Shown here: positions 1-8,760 of the stretch, piece by piece
Numbering within the stretch: position 1 is the stretch's first letter
Layout: the number at the start of each line of letters is the position of its first letter
Origin: Myxococcales bacterium
GTDB lineage: Bacteria; Myxococcota_A; Polyangia; Polyangiales; Polyangiaceae
Assembly: GCA_016712525.1 (NCBI GenBank)
Contig: JADJQX010000006.1
Location: 62,001-126,000 of the forward strand
Reading direction: 5' to 3'
Length of the DNA: 64,000 nt
Position numbers and translations under genes: made by a program
The notes under the pieces: generated by a model
What the model saw: only the letters and a program-made list of their open reading frames with translations
Told to the model about the DNA's origin: nothing
Databases searched by the model: none

Positions 1-238
1 ACGTGTGGTTCTCCTGCATGAGGATCACGACGTGCTCGATGCGGCCTTTGGGAGCCGGCTTCGCGCCCCCTTCTCCTCCCGGGCCTCCGTCGAGGCCGAG
101 GCGCGTCGGATCGTCGGCGTCTCCGGGCAACCCCGAGGGGTCGTCGGTCGTGCCACCGCCACCGTCCGAGCCGCACCCCGAGAGCGCACACGACGCGAGG
201 ACGAGTGCCGTGGCCGAGAGCCGAAGTGCCGAGCGCAT
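1..238 (-). CDS. Phosphoesterase-family lipoprotein (N-terminal part, runs off the window)
   Basis: Reading leftwards from an ATG at 238-236, about 79 residues are visible before the window edge. They begin with a lipoprotein signal peptide (MRSALRLSATALVLASCALSGC) whose lipobox LSGC is followed by a Ser/Gly/Thr/Asp-rich linker. The last visible residues, RIEHVVILMQENHT, match the start of the phosphoesterase family (Pfam PF04185: phospholipase C and acid phosphatases), where this strand carries the first metal-binding Glu-Asn. The protein is probably an outer-membrane-anchored or periplasmic phosphoesterase; the substrate cannot be told. It is divergent from the gene at 399, so 239-398 should hold promoters for both. 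The C-terminal catalytic part is outside the window. Confidence 0.72.
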   Translation of the reverse strand, partial: MRSALRLSATALVLASCALSGCGSDGGGGTTDDPSGLPGDADDPTRLGLDGGPGGEGGAKPAPKGRIEHVVILMQENHT

Positions 239-398
239 CTCCGCAGCGTAGCGAAAGCCGGCGCTCGGGGAAGGGCGCGTCGCCGTCTCTGACGGAACGG
301 AAAGAAGGACGTTCGCCGACATGTGCGCAAAAAAACGACGGGCCGCGAGCGTGCCGAGGCGGAGGACAACGCCGCGCGCGTCCCGTACGTTGGGAGAG

Positions 399-1832
399 AT
401 GGCGGTGTGGCGCGACCGAACGATCCTCGCGGCGGCTTCGATCGCGGTGCTCTTGCTCGCGGCGTGTGGCTCGGAGGATCGCTGCGCCAGCGGGGCCTGC
501 GAGGCCGACCTCGACGTGTACGTCGCACCCGACGGAGACGACACGGCGCCCGGCACACGCGAGCGCCCCGTCCGCACCGTGCGCACCGCGCTCCGCCTCG
601 CCGCGCACGCCACGCGCCCCGACGTCCGCCTCGCGCAAGGCGTCTACACCGAGACCGAGCCGCTCGTGCTGCCCGACGGTCTGCGGCTCAGGGGTGGGTA
701 TGTGCCCGGAACGTTTGAAGAAAGTGAAGCGCTCTCCGAGCTCCGTGGCGCGTCTCTCGCGGTCGTCGTGCGCGATCCGAAGACCTCGGGCAGCCTGCGC
801 GGTCTGCGCATCGTCGCGGCCGACGCGGCCGTCCCCGGTGAGGCCTCCATCGCGCTCTGGACGCGAGGCGCGCGCGGCTTTCGTCTCGATCACGTCGAGC
901 TCCGCGCGGGTCGTGGGGCCGACGGTGCGGACGCCATCGTGACCGGCAGCGCTCCGTCGCGCGATGGGGCACCCGGCCAAGACGGCCGAGGCGGCGCGAT
1001 CGACGGCGAAAACGGCGCGGGCCGAGGCGGCGACGGTGGCCAGAACCCGACCTGCCCCGAGGCGCGTGGGGGCGCAGGCGGCAGCGGAGGTCAGCGCTAC
1101 ACGGCGTTCTCGGGTGTCGACGGACGCGCGTCCGCGGCGGGCGCGGCGGGCGGCAAGGGCGCCCCCGAGAGCGGGTGCACGGGGCGCGCGGGGGAGAGCG
1201 CCGCCACGGTCCCGAAGCTCGGGGAGGCTGGAAAACAAGGCGCCCAAGGCCTCGAGGTGGGCTCGTGGGACGGCGCGAACGCGCGCTACGTCGCGGCCCG
1301 TGGCGGTGACGGAACCGCCGGAACGAGCGGCGCAGGTGGCGGAGGCGGCGGAGGCGGCGCGGGCCAAACAGGTGCACTCTGCACGGACGGCGCGGGCAAC
1401 GGCGGCGGCGGTGGTGGCGCGGGCGGATGTGGCGGCGCGGGAGGCCTCGGAGGCGGCGGAGGCGGCGCGTCGATCGCGTGGCTCGTCGACGACGGCGCGC
1501 CCCTCGCGTTCGACGTGCGCTTCGTCACGGCGGGCGGCGGTCGGGGTGGCGCGGGCACGTCGGGCACCCCGGGTGGCAAGGGCGGCGCGGGCGGAAAAGG
1601 CGCGGCCGTCGGGCTCTCCGAGATCGGGCGCGGCGGCGACGGTCACGCGGGCGCCGAGGGCGGAAACGGCGGGAACGGCGCGGGTGGGAGCGGCGGACCG
1701 AGCCTCGCTCTATGGGTCCTCGCGGGCAACGCCGAGATCGCGAGCGCCACCTACGAGCTTGGTCCCGGAGGCGCCGCGGGCCAAGGTCCGCTCGCGGGAG
1801 CCCCAGGAAAACGAGCCGAGCGCTATCCCTAA
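399..1832 (+). CDS. Glycine-rich lipoprotein with DUF1565-like beta-helix N-terminus
   Basis: This 477-residue lipoprotein has signal peptide MAVWRDRTILAAASIAVLL and lipobox LAAC. Residues ~35-150 (DLDVYVAPDGDDTAPGTRER and following) resemble the DUF1565/pectin-lyase-like opening of parallel beta-helix surface proteins. From ~160 to the end the chain is dominated by Gly-Gly-Xaa stretches broken by short hydrophobic segments. The start is uncertain: GGGAGA at 392-397 is too close to the ATG at 399 but well placed for an in-frame GTG at 405; an in-frame ATG at 321 would put an unlikely Arg-rich 26-residue stretch before the signal. Lipidation and export are inferred. The function is unknown; an adhesive or matrix surface role is possible. 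It is convergent with the DUF4272 gene across a hairpin array. Confidence 0.78.
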   Translation: MAVWRDRTILAAASIAVLLLAACGSEDRCASGACEADLDVYVAPDGDDTAPGTRERPVRTVRTALRLAAHATRPDVRLAQGVYTETEPLVLPDGLRLRGGYVPGTFEESEALSELRGASLAVVVRDPKTSGSLRGLRIVAADAAVPGEASIALWTRGARGFRLDHVELRAGRGADGADAIVTGSAPSRDGAPGQDGRGGAIDGENGAGRGGDGGQNPTCPEARGGAGGSGGQRYTAFSGVDGRASAAGAAGGKGAPESGCTGRAGESAATVPKLGEAGKQGAQGLEVGSWDGANARYVAARGGDGTAGTSGAGGGGGGGGAGQTGALCTDGAGNGGGGGGAGGCGGAGGLGGGGGGASIAWLVDDGAPLAFDVRFVTAGGGRGGAGTSGTPGGKGGAGGKGAAVGLSEIGRGGDGHAGAEGGNGGNGAGGSGGPSLALWVLAGNAEIASATYELGPGGAAGQGPLAGAPGKRAERYP

Positions 1833-1869
1833 ATCAGCAGTCATGATCTTCGATCAAGACCGCTGATTT
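1831..1869. terminator. Nested hairpin between convergent genes, likely bidirectional terminator
   Basis: The outer arms AAATCAGC (1831-1838) and GCTGATTT (1862-1869) are perfectly complementary. Inside them TGATC (1844-1848) pairs with GATCA (1852-1856) over a TTC loop. The AAA/TTT flanks give short U-runs on either strand, as expected for a terminator serving both convergent genes. It overlaps the stop codon of the upstream gene. Confidence 0.55.
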
Positions 1870-1884
1870 AGGCTGACTTGTCAT

Positions 1885-1961
1885 CGGAGGACGCTGTCCT
1901 CCGCCCCACGGGCAAAGCCCGCTGGGGCCCCACCTCCTGGTTTTGGGTCCCGGCCCAAAAC
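1885..1961. repeat. Three further consecutive GC-rich hairpins
   Basis: Three stem-loops follow the 1831-1869 hairpin with almost no spacer. CGGAGGAC (1885-1892) pairs with GTCCTCCG (1896-1903). CCCCACGGGC (1904-1913) pairs with GCCCG-C-TGGGG (1917-1927), with one bulged base. GTTTTGGG (1940-1947) pairs with CCCAAAAC (1954-1961). The tight packing suggests a mobile or REP-like intergenic element or a structured 3' RNA rather than a simple terminator. Confidence 0.5.
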
Positions 1962-1991
1962 GGCCGACGTTCTGCTCTTCTCTCCGCGGTG

Positions 1992-3017
1992 TCAGGTCGG
2001 CGTGCTCACCTCGTCCCACTCGGCCTCCTCGAACCGCGTGAGCCACGAGAGCGCGTAGTGACGCTCGAGCACCACGCCGGGCTCGACCCCCTCGATCTCC
2101 ATGTCGGGGTGCAAACGCGCCTCGGTCGTGAGCCAGTGCAGACGGTACGCGTGGTCGAGCGCGCCCAAGATCTCGGGGACCGGCCGCAGGCGCGCCTCGG
2201 CGAGGAGCCTCTTGGCGTCGAGCTTCAGCATGGTCTCGGCGAGGGCCGACACGTCGACGATGGCCGAGGGGAAGGGGAGCGCGGGTTCGCCGTTCACGCG
2301 GAGCGCCCACACGAGCACCGCGAGCGCCTCGTACCGCCACACCTGGTTCGCGATCTCTTGAGGCGAGGGCTCGCCTCCCATGAGCTCGCGCTCCTTCGGC
2401 GAGAGCGCCTCGAACGCGAGGGGGAGCCGCTTCTTCAGGTCGGCGACGGACACGGGCTCCTTGGCAGCGAGCGACTCGGCCCGCACCGCGCACGCGAAGA
2501 GCGCGAACGCCCTCGCGACGACCTCGGCCGGGTCGCGCAGCGCGACCTCGAGCTCCGAGACCACCGGCGGTAGCACCGCGGGCACGTGAAGCCCACGTTC
2601 GGCGAGCTCGGCCTCGGTGATCGCCTTTCTGTGCCGCGCGTCCTCGGGGTGCGGCACGACGGCGCCCGGCTCCGGATCGCCCGTCTCCGGCGACACGAGC
2701 ACTTTTCCGTCCGGAGCGCGTACGGCGGTGTCGGTCGAGAAGACGAGCCCGTTCACTTCGAGGGCCCAGGCCTCGAAGCCCGGCATGTGCGCCTTCTCGA
2801 CCTCGATCGCGAACTGGTGGCGCACGCGCTCGAGGTGCCGCAGCACGTGGTACCGCGTCGACGTCATCGGCCGCTCGCCGTTCGCCATCACGAAGCCCAT
2901 GAAGCCCTGGAGATGGTGAAAGAGCTCCCGGTCGGTGACGTCGCGGTAGCTCCGGAGCACGTGGGGAAAGGCAGGGCGCTTGGGCGTGCGCACGGTCGCG
3001 TAGACGTTGAGCAGCAT
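1992..3017 (-). CDS. DUF4272 domain-containing protein
   Basis: This 341-residue cytosolic protein has no signal peptide or membrane segment. The central part (from about RHRKAITEAELAERGLHVP through RAFALFACAVRAESL) matches DUF4272, a family of unknown biochemical function; the C-terminal part, with LHWLTTEARLHP and a conserved-looking SWLTRFEEAEWDEV, is also typical. I place the start at the ATG at 3017 (MLLNVYATVRTP). The frame extends to an ATG at 3104, but that extra stretch is AT-richer and uses rare AGA, TTA and CGA codons, so it looks like promoter. It is divergent from the rhodanese at 3178. Confidence 0.72.
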   Translation of the reverse strand: MLLNVYATVRTPKRPAFPHVLRSYRDVTDRELFHHLQGFMGFVMANGERPMTSTRYHVLRHLERVRHQFAIEVEKAHMPGFEAWALEVNGLVFSTDTAVRAPDGKVLVSPETGDPEPGAVVPHPEDARHRKAITEAELAERGLHVPAVLPPVVSELEVALRDPAEVVARAFALFACAVRAESLAAKEPVSVADLKKRLPLAFEALSPKERELMGGEPSPQEIANQVWRYEALAVLVWALRVNGEPALPFPSAIVDVSALAETMLKLDAKRLLAEARLRPVPEILGALDHAYRLHWLTTEARLHPDMEIEGVEPGVVLERHYALSWLTRFEEAEWDEVSTPT

Positions 3018-3177
3018 CGTGGGCGAGAGCTTCTCACGCCCCGTCGAGCGCGCCTCGGCCTTTCCGTGCGCACGAATTGCGCTTCGTAACGTTCTGATCT
3101 TCATGCGATTTTCGTCGCTCGTGCGAAATCGACCTCGGGGCACGAACCCTCGCGCGGGTAGGGTGGCTCTCTCGGGC

Positions 3178-3528
3178 ATGGATCTCTCGAACGTCGTCAC
3201 CGTCGTGCTCGTCGCCCTGCTCGTGTGGCAGGTGAGCCGCATGTTCTTGGGCAAGGTCTCGCCGCAGAAGGCGAAGGAGCTCGTGGCGGAGGGCGCGCGG
3301 CTCGTCGACGTGCGCACGCCCGGCGAGCACAAGCAGGGGCACATCGAGGGCTCGATCAACATCCCGGTCCAAGACCTGGGCTCGCGCCTCGGCGAGGTCG
3401 GTGACAAGGCCAAGCCCGTGGTCGTGTACTGCGCGAGCGGCGCGCGATCGGCTTCGGCGGCAGGGGCGCTCAAACGCGCGGGGTACACCGTGTACGATCT
3501 CGGCTCGATCGCACGCTGGCCGGGCTGA
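3178..3528 (+). CDS. Membrane-anchored rhodanese-like domain protein
   Basis: The 116-residue protein has an N-terminal hydrophobic anchor (residues ~5-21, VVTVVLVALLVWQV) followed by one rhodanese domain. LVDVRTPGEHKQGHIEGSIN is the typical substrate-loop region, and VVYCASGARSASA is the active-site loop with the persulfide-forming Cys and CxxGxR shape. Rhodaneses move sulfane sulfur, but single-domain anchored forms are often of unknown partner. It is separate from the sulfur-carrier operon at 60.7-64 kb, so it is probably not part of that relay. It is followed 74 bp later by the DUF6178 gene on the same strand. Confidence 0.82.
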   Translation: MDLSNVVTVVLVALLVWQVSRMFLGKVSPQKAKELVAEGARLVDVRTPGEHKQGHIEGSINIPVQDLGSRLGEVGDKAKPVVVYCASGARSASAAGALKRAGYTVYDLGSIARWPG

Positions 3529-3602
3529 CGCACTTTCTCCGCAGGGTGCCTTGCGTGGCGACCCGCGAGGCCCGAAGGTTCTGGGCACGAAGGAGCCGCC
3601 CC

Positions 3603-4982
3603 ATGCCTCTCGTCTCGCCTCCCGCGCGCCGCCTGCTCTCGCGTGTCCTCGAGGACCCTCGCCTCCCGCAACGTATCGCGAGCCTCCCTGCGCGCGAGCT
3701 CGGTCGCCTCGTCGACAAGGTCGGCCTCGAAGATGCCGGCGAGCTGCTCGCCTTCGCCACGGTGGCCCAGCTCCGCGACCTGTTCGACGAGGATCTCTGG
3801 GCGCCGTCGGACCCGGGCGACGACGCGACCTTCGACTCCAAGCGCTTCCGCGTGTGGCTCGAGGTCATGCTCGAAGCGGGAGACGCCACGCTCGCCGCGA
3901 AGCTCGTCTCCCTCCCCGAAGACCTGGTGACGCTCGCGTTCCATTCGTCGGTGCACGTCGTCCCGCTCGAGGCGCTGCGTGAGGCCGTCGAGGACGACGA
4001 CGACGATCGCCTGGAAAAAACGCTCGCCAACGCGCTCTCGGAGGAGATCGGCGACTTCGTGATCGTGGCCCGCGACCCCGACGGATGGGACGCCGTGCTC
4101 GCGGCGCTGCTCGCGCTCGATCGTGATCACGCGAGCTACCTCGCGGGGCTCCTCGAGCGGTGCGCGGCCGCGACGCTCTCCCTCGCCGAGGACGACGACC
4201 TCTCCGAAGTGCTCTCGAGCGCCGAGACGCTCATGGCCGACGCCGCGGCCGATCGGGCCGATCGCCGCGCGAAAAAGGGCCACCTCGCGCCGTCCGACGC
4301 CCGCGCGTTCCTCGCGCTCGCCCGCGAAGGGCACGACGTGGGCGCGCGCGACGCCATCACCAAGGCCTATTTCCGAGAGCTCGATCGGGCCGCCCTGTCG
4401 ACGGCGCACGGCACGTCCTCCGAGCGTGTGGCGCGGGCCCTCCCCGCGAGCCCCGCGCTCGAGGCTCTCCTCGCCGAGCCCCGAGACACGTCCCCTGCCG
4501 CGTCGCTCGGTCCCGCTTCGGGGCACACGCGTTCGCTCCTCGAGCGAGCCCTCGCGAAGCTCTCTCCGGAGGTGCTCGAGGCACGCGCCGACGAGCTCGC
4601 GTACCTCGCCAACGTCACGGCCGAGGGCGTCGTGGTGCTCGGTCGAAGGCTGAGGCCCGCCGAGGCCGTGCGCGCCGCCATGGCTACGGTGAGCCTCGGT
4701 CTCGAGGTGTCGCTGCACGAGCACGGCAAGAAGAGCTCGGACGAGCTCGCCGCCCATCGCCTCGAGACGCACACGGCCGACGCCCTCTTCCGAAAAGGCC
4801 TCGCGCACCTCGTCACGGTCGCCCAGCGCGCGGCCGACAAAGCCAAGAACGCCCCCGCGCTCGATCTGCGCGCGGCGACCGCGCCCTTCCCGTACCGCGT
4901 CGCGGAGGACGAAGAGACCGTGTCGTTCGTCGATGGGCTCTCGGCGCTCGAGGCCCTCGAGGCGCGCCTCGCCGGAGCCTGA
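3603..4982 (+). CDS. DUF6178 family protein
   Basis: The 459-residue, highly charged, mostly helical protein opens with LEDPRLPQRIASLPARELGR and a VGLEDAGELLAFATVAQLRD segment, then FDEDLWAP and an acidic D-rich stretch near residue 140 (EAVEDDDDDRLEKT). This is the pattern of DUF6178, found mostly in delta-proteobacterial groups and of unknown function; a HEAT-like helical fold is a guess. The ATG at 3603 is preceded by AGGAG. The last ~50 residues are looser. It has no membrane segment. It stands alone between the rhodanese and a lipoprotein gene. Confidence 0.65.
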   Translation: MPLVSPPARRLLSRVLEDPRLPQRIASLPARELGRLVDKVGLEDAGELLAFATVAQLRDLFDEDLWAPSDPGDDATFDSKRFRVWLEVMLEAGDATLAAKLVSLPEDLVTLAFHSSVHVVPLEALREAVEDDDDDRLEKTLANALSEEIGDFVIVARDPDGWDAVLAALLALDRDHASYLAGLLERCAAATLSLAEDDDLSEVLSSAETLMADAAADRADRRAKKGHLAPSDARAFLALAREGHDVGARDAITKAYFRELDRAALSTAHGTSSERVARALPASPALEALLAEPRDTSPAASLGPASGHTRSLLERALAKLSPEVLEARADELAYLANVTAEGVVVLGRRLRPAEAVRAAMATVSLGLEVSLHEHGKKSSDELAAHRLETHTADALFRKGLAHLVTVAQRAADKAKNAPALDLRAATAPFPYRVAEDEETVSFVDGLSALEALEARLAGA

Positions 4983-5002
4983 CCTCGCGCACCATCAGGC
5001 TC
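4975..5002 (+). terminator. Possible terminator hairpin at the DUF6178 stop codon
   Basis: GAGCCTGA (4975-4982, includes the stop codon) is complementary to TCAGGCTC (4995-5002) across a 12-base loop. There is no clear U-tract after it, so the call is weak. Confidence 0.3.
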
Positions 5003-5087
5003 GTAGGTGCTCAAATCTCCTACCCTTTCGACGTCCGTGGACCACCCTGCGCGAGACGCGGGCGCGCGCGTGTGCTTCGCTTTCGTC

Positions 5088-6155
5088 ATGCTTGCCACAG
5101 TCTTTCGTCGCGCACGTTGGGTCCCCGTGGTGCTCGGTGTCTCGGGCGCGGTGGGGCTCGCGGTCGCGTGCGGCGGTGACGATCCCGCCGTAGGTCCCGA
5201 CTCCGATGGCGGCCTCGAGGGTGGGCAGATCGTGACGCTCCCGGACGGCGCCGTGGTCGTCGTCCCACCGGGAGGAGACGGGGGCGCCGACTCGGACACG
5301 CCCTTCGACCCAGGGCCCGACGCGGGAGGCACGGGCTGCGGAGGCACGGCCGCCGATCCTTCCGGCGCCGCGATGGTCGAAGGCTACATGGACGCCCTCC
5401 CGAACCCGCCACCGGCAGGCGCGACGCGCACCGAGGCCGTCGACGCCATCTTGCGCACGTGCGAGGTCTTCGGCCCCGATCCGGCCAAAAACGCGGGGTG
5501 GAAGAAGGAGTACTGCTACGCCCACCTCGCGGCCTCGATCTCGAAAGAGTCGGCCTACAACCCCACCGTCAAGGTGAACGACGCCTACGCGACCCGCGCC
5601 ATCGGCGCCCAGCGCGCCAACGACCCGGTCGTGGGGCTCCTCCAGATTCGTTTTTCGTCGACGGTCCACGAGGTCGTCGCGCTCGGGAACCTCGAGCGCC
5701 TCGCGTGCGTCGGCTGCCCCATCCCGGCGAGCGTCTCGTCGCGCGCGTCGGAGCCCGGGAACAGCGCCTTTTGGGCGGTCACGGGCCCCACGCAGAACAT
5801 GTCCCTCATGACCAACGTGGCCTGCAACGTCGCGATGGGCGCGTGGTTTTACTACGTGGCCTCGATGGGCAACGGCAAGCCGAGCGCGGTCACCTACCCC
5901 GACGCCTACTGCGCCGGGAGCGGCACGGGCGGCAACGTCATCACCGGGCTGCTCTCGCACCTCAAGGGCTTCGAAGGGGGTCGCGGCTTCATCGCGAACC
6001 AGGCCGGCCTCAACGCGCTCCAGGGCTCCGATCCGGGCGGCTACCAGTACGTGACCCAGATCAAGACCATGTTCGACGGCATGGTCGGCCCCATCGCCGG
6101 CGCCCACCCGTTCTTCGCGAGGCTCTCGCCGGACACCGCCGCGCACTGCAAGTAG
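5088..6155 (+). CDS. Lysozyme-like (transglycosylase-fold) lipoprotein
   Basis: This 355-residue lipoprotein has signal VLGVSGAVGLAVAC, then an Asp/Gly/Pro-rich linker to about residue 85 and a globular C-terminal domain. In that domain LAASISKESAYNPTVKVND, then DPVVGLLQIRFSSTVHEV, resembles the catalytic-Glu helix and the G-L-x-Q-I strand of the lysozyme superfamily, with the Glu of KES as the presumed acid. Several Cys (CGG, RTCEV, EYCYAH, LACVGCP, NVACN, AAHCK) suggest disulfides in the periplasm or outside the cell. The role, possibly peptidoglycan or chitin-like glycan cleavage, is inferred; a catalytically inactive relative is possible. The start is set by the lipoprotein signal. Confidence 0.55.
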   Translation: MLATVFRRARWVPVVLGVSGAVGLAVACGGDDPAVGPDSDGGLEGGQIVTLPDGAVVVVPPGGDGGADSDTPFDPGPDAGGTGCGGTAADPSGAAMVEGYMDALPNPPPAGATRTEAVDAILRTCEVFGPDPAKNAGWKKEYCYAHLAASISKESAYNPTVKVNDAYATRAIGAQRANDPVVGLLQIRFSSTVHEVVALGNLERLACVGCPIPASVSSRASEPGNSAFWAVTGPTQNMSLMTNVACNVAMGAWFYYVASMGNGKPSAVTYPDAYCAGSGTGGNVITGLLSHLKGFEGGRGFIANQAGLNALQGSDPGGYQYVTQIKTMFDGMVGPIAGAHPFFARLSPDTAAHCK

Positions 6156-6279
6156 CCGTTTTCTAAGTGTAAATCGCCGGGGTCCCGATCTCGCCCCGAG
6201 GGGCACGCCGCGCCTCCCTTCGTGCGCCGCATGGGCTACCATGGAGCGCGAGGGGTCCGCCGGGCCCCAGGTCCGCCGA

Positions 6280-7698
6280 ATGTCCTCCATGGTCACGCAA
6301 GAAGGCGCCACGGTCGCCGGAAAGTACGTCGTCGAGCGGGTGCTCGGCGAGGGAGGCATGGGCGTCGTGGTCAAGGCCACGCAGACCCAGCTCGGGCGCA
6401 CGGTCGCCATCAAGTTCTTGAAGCCCGAGGCCATCGAGAAGCCCGCGGTCGTCGAGCGCTTCGACCGCGAGGCCCGCGCCCTCGGGCGCCTCGCGAGCGA
6501 TCACGTCACGCACGTCATCGACGTCGACAAGCTCGACGACGGCTCGCCCTTCATCGTCATGGAATACCTCGACGGGGAGGACCTCGCGACCGTGGTGGAG
6601 CGCGAGGGGCCGCTGCCCGTCCCGGTCGCCGTCGGGTACGTGCTCGAGGCGTGCGAGGCCATCGCCGCGGCGCACGCGATGCGCATCGTGCACCGCGATC
6701 TCAAGCCGTCGAACCTGTTCCTCGCGCGCCGCCCCGGCCAGAAGCCCATCGTGAAGGTGCTCGACTTCGGCATCTCCAAGGTCATGGACGAGGACGTCTC
6801 GCTCACGAAGACGTCCTCGGGGCTCGGCTCGGCGCTCTACATGGCCCCCGAGCAGATGCGCAACGCCAAGGGGTGCGACGAGCGCGCCGATCTCTGGGCG
6901 CTCGGCATCATTCTCTACGAGCTCCTCACCGGCGTGCCCCCGTACGACGGCGAGTCGGTGCACGAGGTCGTGGCGAACGTGCTCGAGCAGAACCGGGTGA
7001 AGCTCTCCGACCGCCTCCCGTCCGTCCCGCCCGAGCTCGACGCCCTGGTCGAAGAGTGCCTCGTGCTCGACCCGAAGAAGCGCATCGCCTCGGTCGCCCA
7101 CGTGGCCGAGCGCATCGCGCCGTTCGGTCCGCCCGGGAGCGCCGAGTCGGTGGACCGTGTGCGCGCGCTCCTCGGGGTCCTCCCGTCCGCCCCGCACGTC
7201 TCGCCCGGTCCGGCCACGCAGCGCTCGTCGCAGCGGGACGTCGACGCGATCGCCACCGCCAAGACCGAAGAGCACCTCGGTGTGCCCATGTCGGCCGCCC
7301 GTCCGCTGTCGGGCAACGGTCGGCTCGCGCTCGCGGGAGCCCTTGTTTTCCTGGGGATCGCGGGTGTCGCGGTCGCCCTCGGGCTGCGCCGCCCCGTGGC
7401 GGTCGCGGGTTCTCCCGAGCTCACGTCGGCGACGTCGGTCGTGGCCACCGCTCCCCCGTCCGTCACGAGCGCGCAGGCCTCGGCCGTACCCACGCCCTCT
7501 GCCGCCGCGCCCTCCGCGTCGATCGAGAGCCCGCCGGTGGTCGCGAGCGCGCCGCCCAAGAAGATCGACAAACCCGCGCAGGTCGCCGTGGCCGCCTCCA
7601 CGTCGCCCCAACCCGGCTCGGCGCCCCCGCCCACGTCGCGCCCCACCGCGCCGGCCACGGGTGGGATCGTCCCGATCTCGACCATGGGCATCAAGTAA
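6280..7698 (+). CDS. Transmembrane Ser/Thr protein kinase (PASTA-less Pkn type)
   Basis: The 472-residue protein has an N-terminal Hanks-type kinase domain (residues ~10-280) with all motifs: glycine loop GEGGMGVVVKA, VAIKFL Lys, HRDLKPSN catalytic loop, DFGIS, and APEQ. A single transmembrane helix follows (residues ~348-370, LALAGALVFLGIAGVAVALG), then an extracytoplasmic tail rich in Ala, Pro, Ser and Val ending at MGIK. Active cytosolic kinase plus low-complexity periplasmic tail is common in myxobacteria. The start could be 6241, 6280 or 6289; I chose 6280 because the added upstream residues are not family-like. A 0.4-kb simple repeat follows the gene. Confidence 0.88.
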   Translation: MSSMVTQEGATVAGKYVVERVLGEGGMGVVVKATQTQLGRTVAIKFLKPEAIEKPAVVERFDREARALGRLASDHVTHVIDVDKLDDGSPFIVMEYLDGEDLATVVEREGPLPVPVAVGYVLEACEAIAAAHAMRIVHRDLKPSNLFLARRPGQKPIVKVLDFGISKVMDEDVSLTKTSSGLGSALYMAPEQMRNAKGCDERADLWALGIILYELLTGVPPYDGESVHEVVANVLEQNRVKLSDRLPSVPPELDALVEECLVLDPKKRIASVAHVAERIAPFGPPGSAESVDRVRALLGVLPSAPHVSPGPATQRSSQRDVDAIATAKTEEHLGVPMSAARPLSGNGRLALAGALVFLGIAGVAVALGLRRPVAVAGSPELTSATSVVATAPPSVTSAQASAVPTPSAAAPSASIESPPVVASAPPKKIDKPAQVAVAASTSPQPGSAPPPTSRPTAPATGGIVPISTMGIK

Positions 7699-7756
7699 GC
7701 GAGAGACCCCGCGCGCCCGCGCGAAGCATCGCACGAGCATGACCTCGGTCCAGGTC

Positions 7757-8030
<274 letters not shown>

Positions 8031-8033
8031 TGC

Positions 8034-8063
8034 CTCGTCACGCCTGTCACACGAAGTGACGAG
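8034..8063. promoter_or_regulatory. Inverted repeat upstream of the SOUL gene
   Basis: CTCGTCAC (8034-8041) and GTGACGAG (8056-8063) are perfect 8-base arms around a 14-base centre, ending 43 bp before the SOUL start codon. This could be an operator or a terminator for the upstream transcript. No factor can be named. Confidence 0.3.
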
Positions 8064-8106
8064 TATGCCTTGCCCCCCGCGATGTCCGTGCCCACCTTGA
8101 GGTCCC

Positions 8107-8760
8107 ATGGCTCCCCGTAGGTCGCCGCTCTTGCTCGGTTTTGTCGCTGCTCTCTCCGCCCTCGCCACCGCGTGCGCCGGCGTGACCCGCGTGGCCGAGC
8201 CTCCCTACGCCGTCGAGTTTCGCGAGGGCCCCCTCGAGGTGCGCACGTACGGGCCGCGCGTGGTCGCCGAGACCGAGGTCGCCGGATCGTTCGGAGAGGC
8301 AGGCAACGAGGGCTTCCGTCGCCTCGCGGGCTACATCTTCGGCAAGAACAAGCGAAAATCCGAGATCGCCATGACGGCGCCGGTCGCGCAGGCCTCCTCG
8401 AGCGAGCCGAAGAAGATCGCCATGACGGCGCCGGTCGCGCAGCGAGGGACCCCGGCCGCGTGGACGGTGGCCTTCACCATGCCCGAAGGCGAGACCTTGG
8501 CGACGTTGCCCGTGCCCGACGACCCTCGTGTCGTGCTCCGCGAGCTGCCCCCATCCCGTGTCGCCGTGGTGCGTTTCTCGGGCCGCTGGACCGACGAGAA
8601 CATGGGCTCGCACGAGGAGCTCCTCCGCGGCTGGGTCGAGCGAAACCGCCTCCCGGTCACCGGCAAGGCCGAGGTAAACCGCTACGATCCGCCCTTTTTG
8701 CCCTGGTTTGCGCGCCGAAACGAGATCTGGCTCCCGCTCGCCATCGAGCCGCGCGGCTAG
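8107..8760 (+). CDS. SOUL-family heme-binding lipoprotein
   Basis: The 217-residue protein has a lipoprotein signal (LALATAC-type end, SALATACAG). The rest is a SOUL/HBP domain: YAVEFREGPLEVRTYGPRVV is the classic opening, followed by two copies of a KxxIAMTAPVAQ motif, WTVAFTMP, and RVAVVRFSGRWTDEN. SOUL proteins bind heme or tetrapyrroles in some members, but the key residues vary, so heme binding here is inference. The two motif copies share about 29 identical bases (near 8370 and 8417), which looks like an internal duplication, though paired motifs occur in bacterial relatives. It stands alone after the repeat block. Confidence 0.85.
   Translation: MAPRRSPLLLGFVAALSALATACAGVTRVAEPPYAVEFREGPLEVRTYGPRVVAETEVAGSFGEAGNEGFRRLAGYIFGKNKRKSEIAMTAPVAQASSSEPKKIAMTAPVAQRGTPAAWTVAFTMPEGETLATLPVPDDPRVVLRELPPSRVAVVRFSGRWTDENMGSHEELLRGWVERNRLPVTGKAEVNRYDPPFLPWFARRNEIWLPLAIEPRG

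Noticed and set aside
1844..1857. FNR-box-like palindrome TGATC-TTC-GATCAA
   Set aside because: It sits inside the nested terminator hairpin after a stop codon, with the wrong centre spacing for FNR.
3105..4808. Minus-strand frame open for ~570 codons upstream of the DUF4272 gene
   Set aside because: Antisense to the rhodanese and DUF6178 genes, no recognisable motif, Arg/Glu/Gly-rich as expected for a high-GC shadow.
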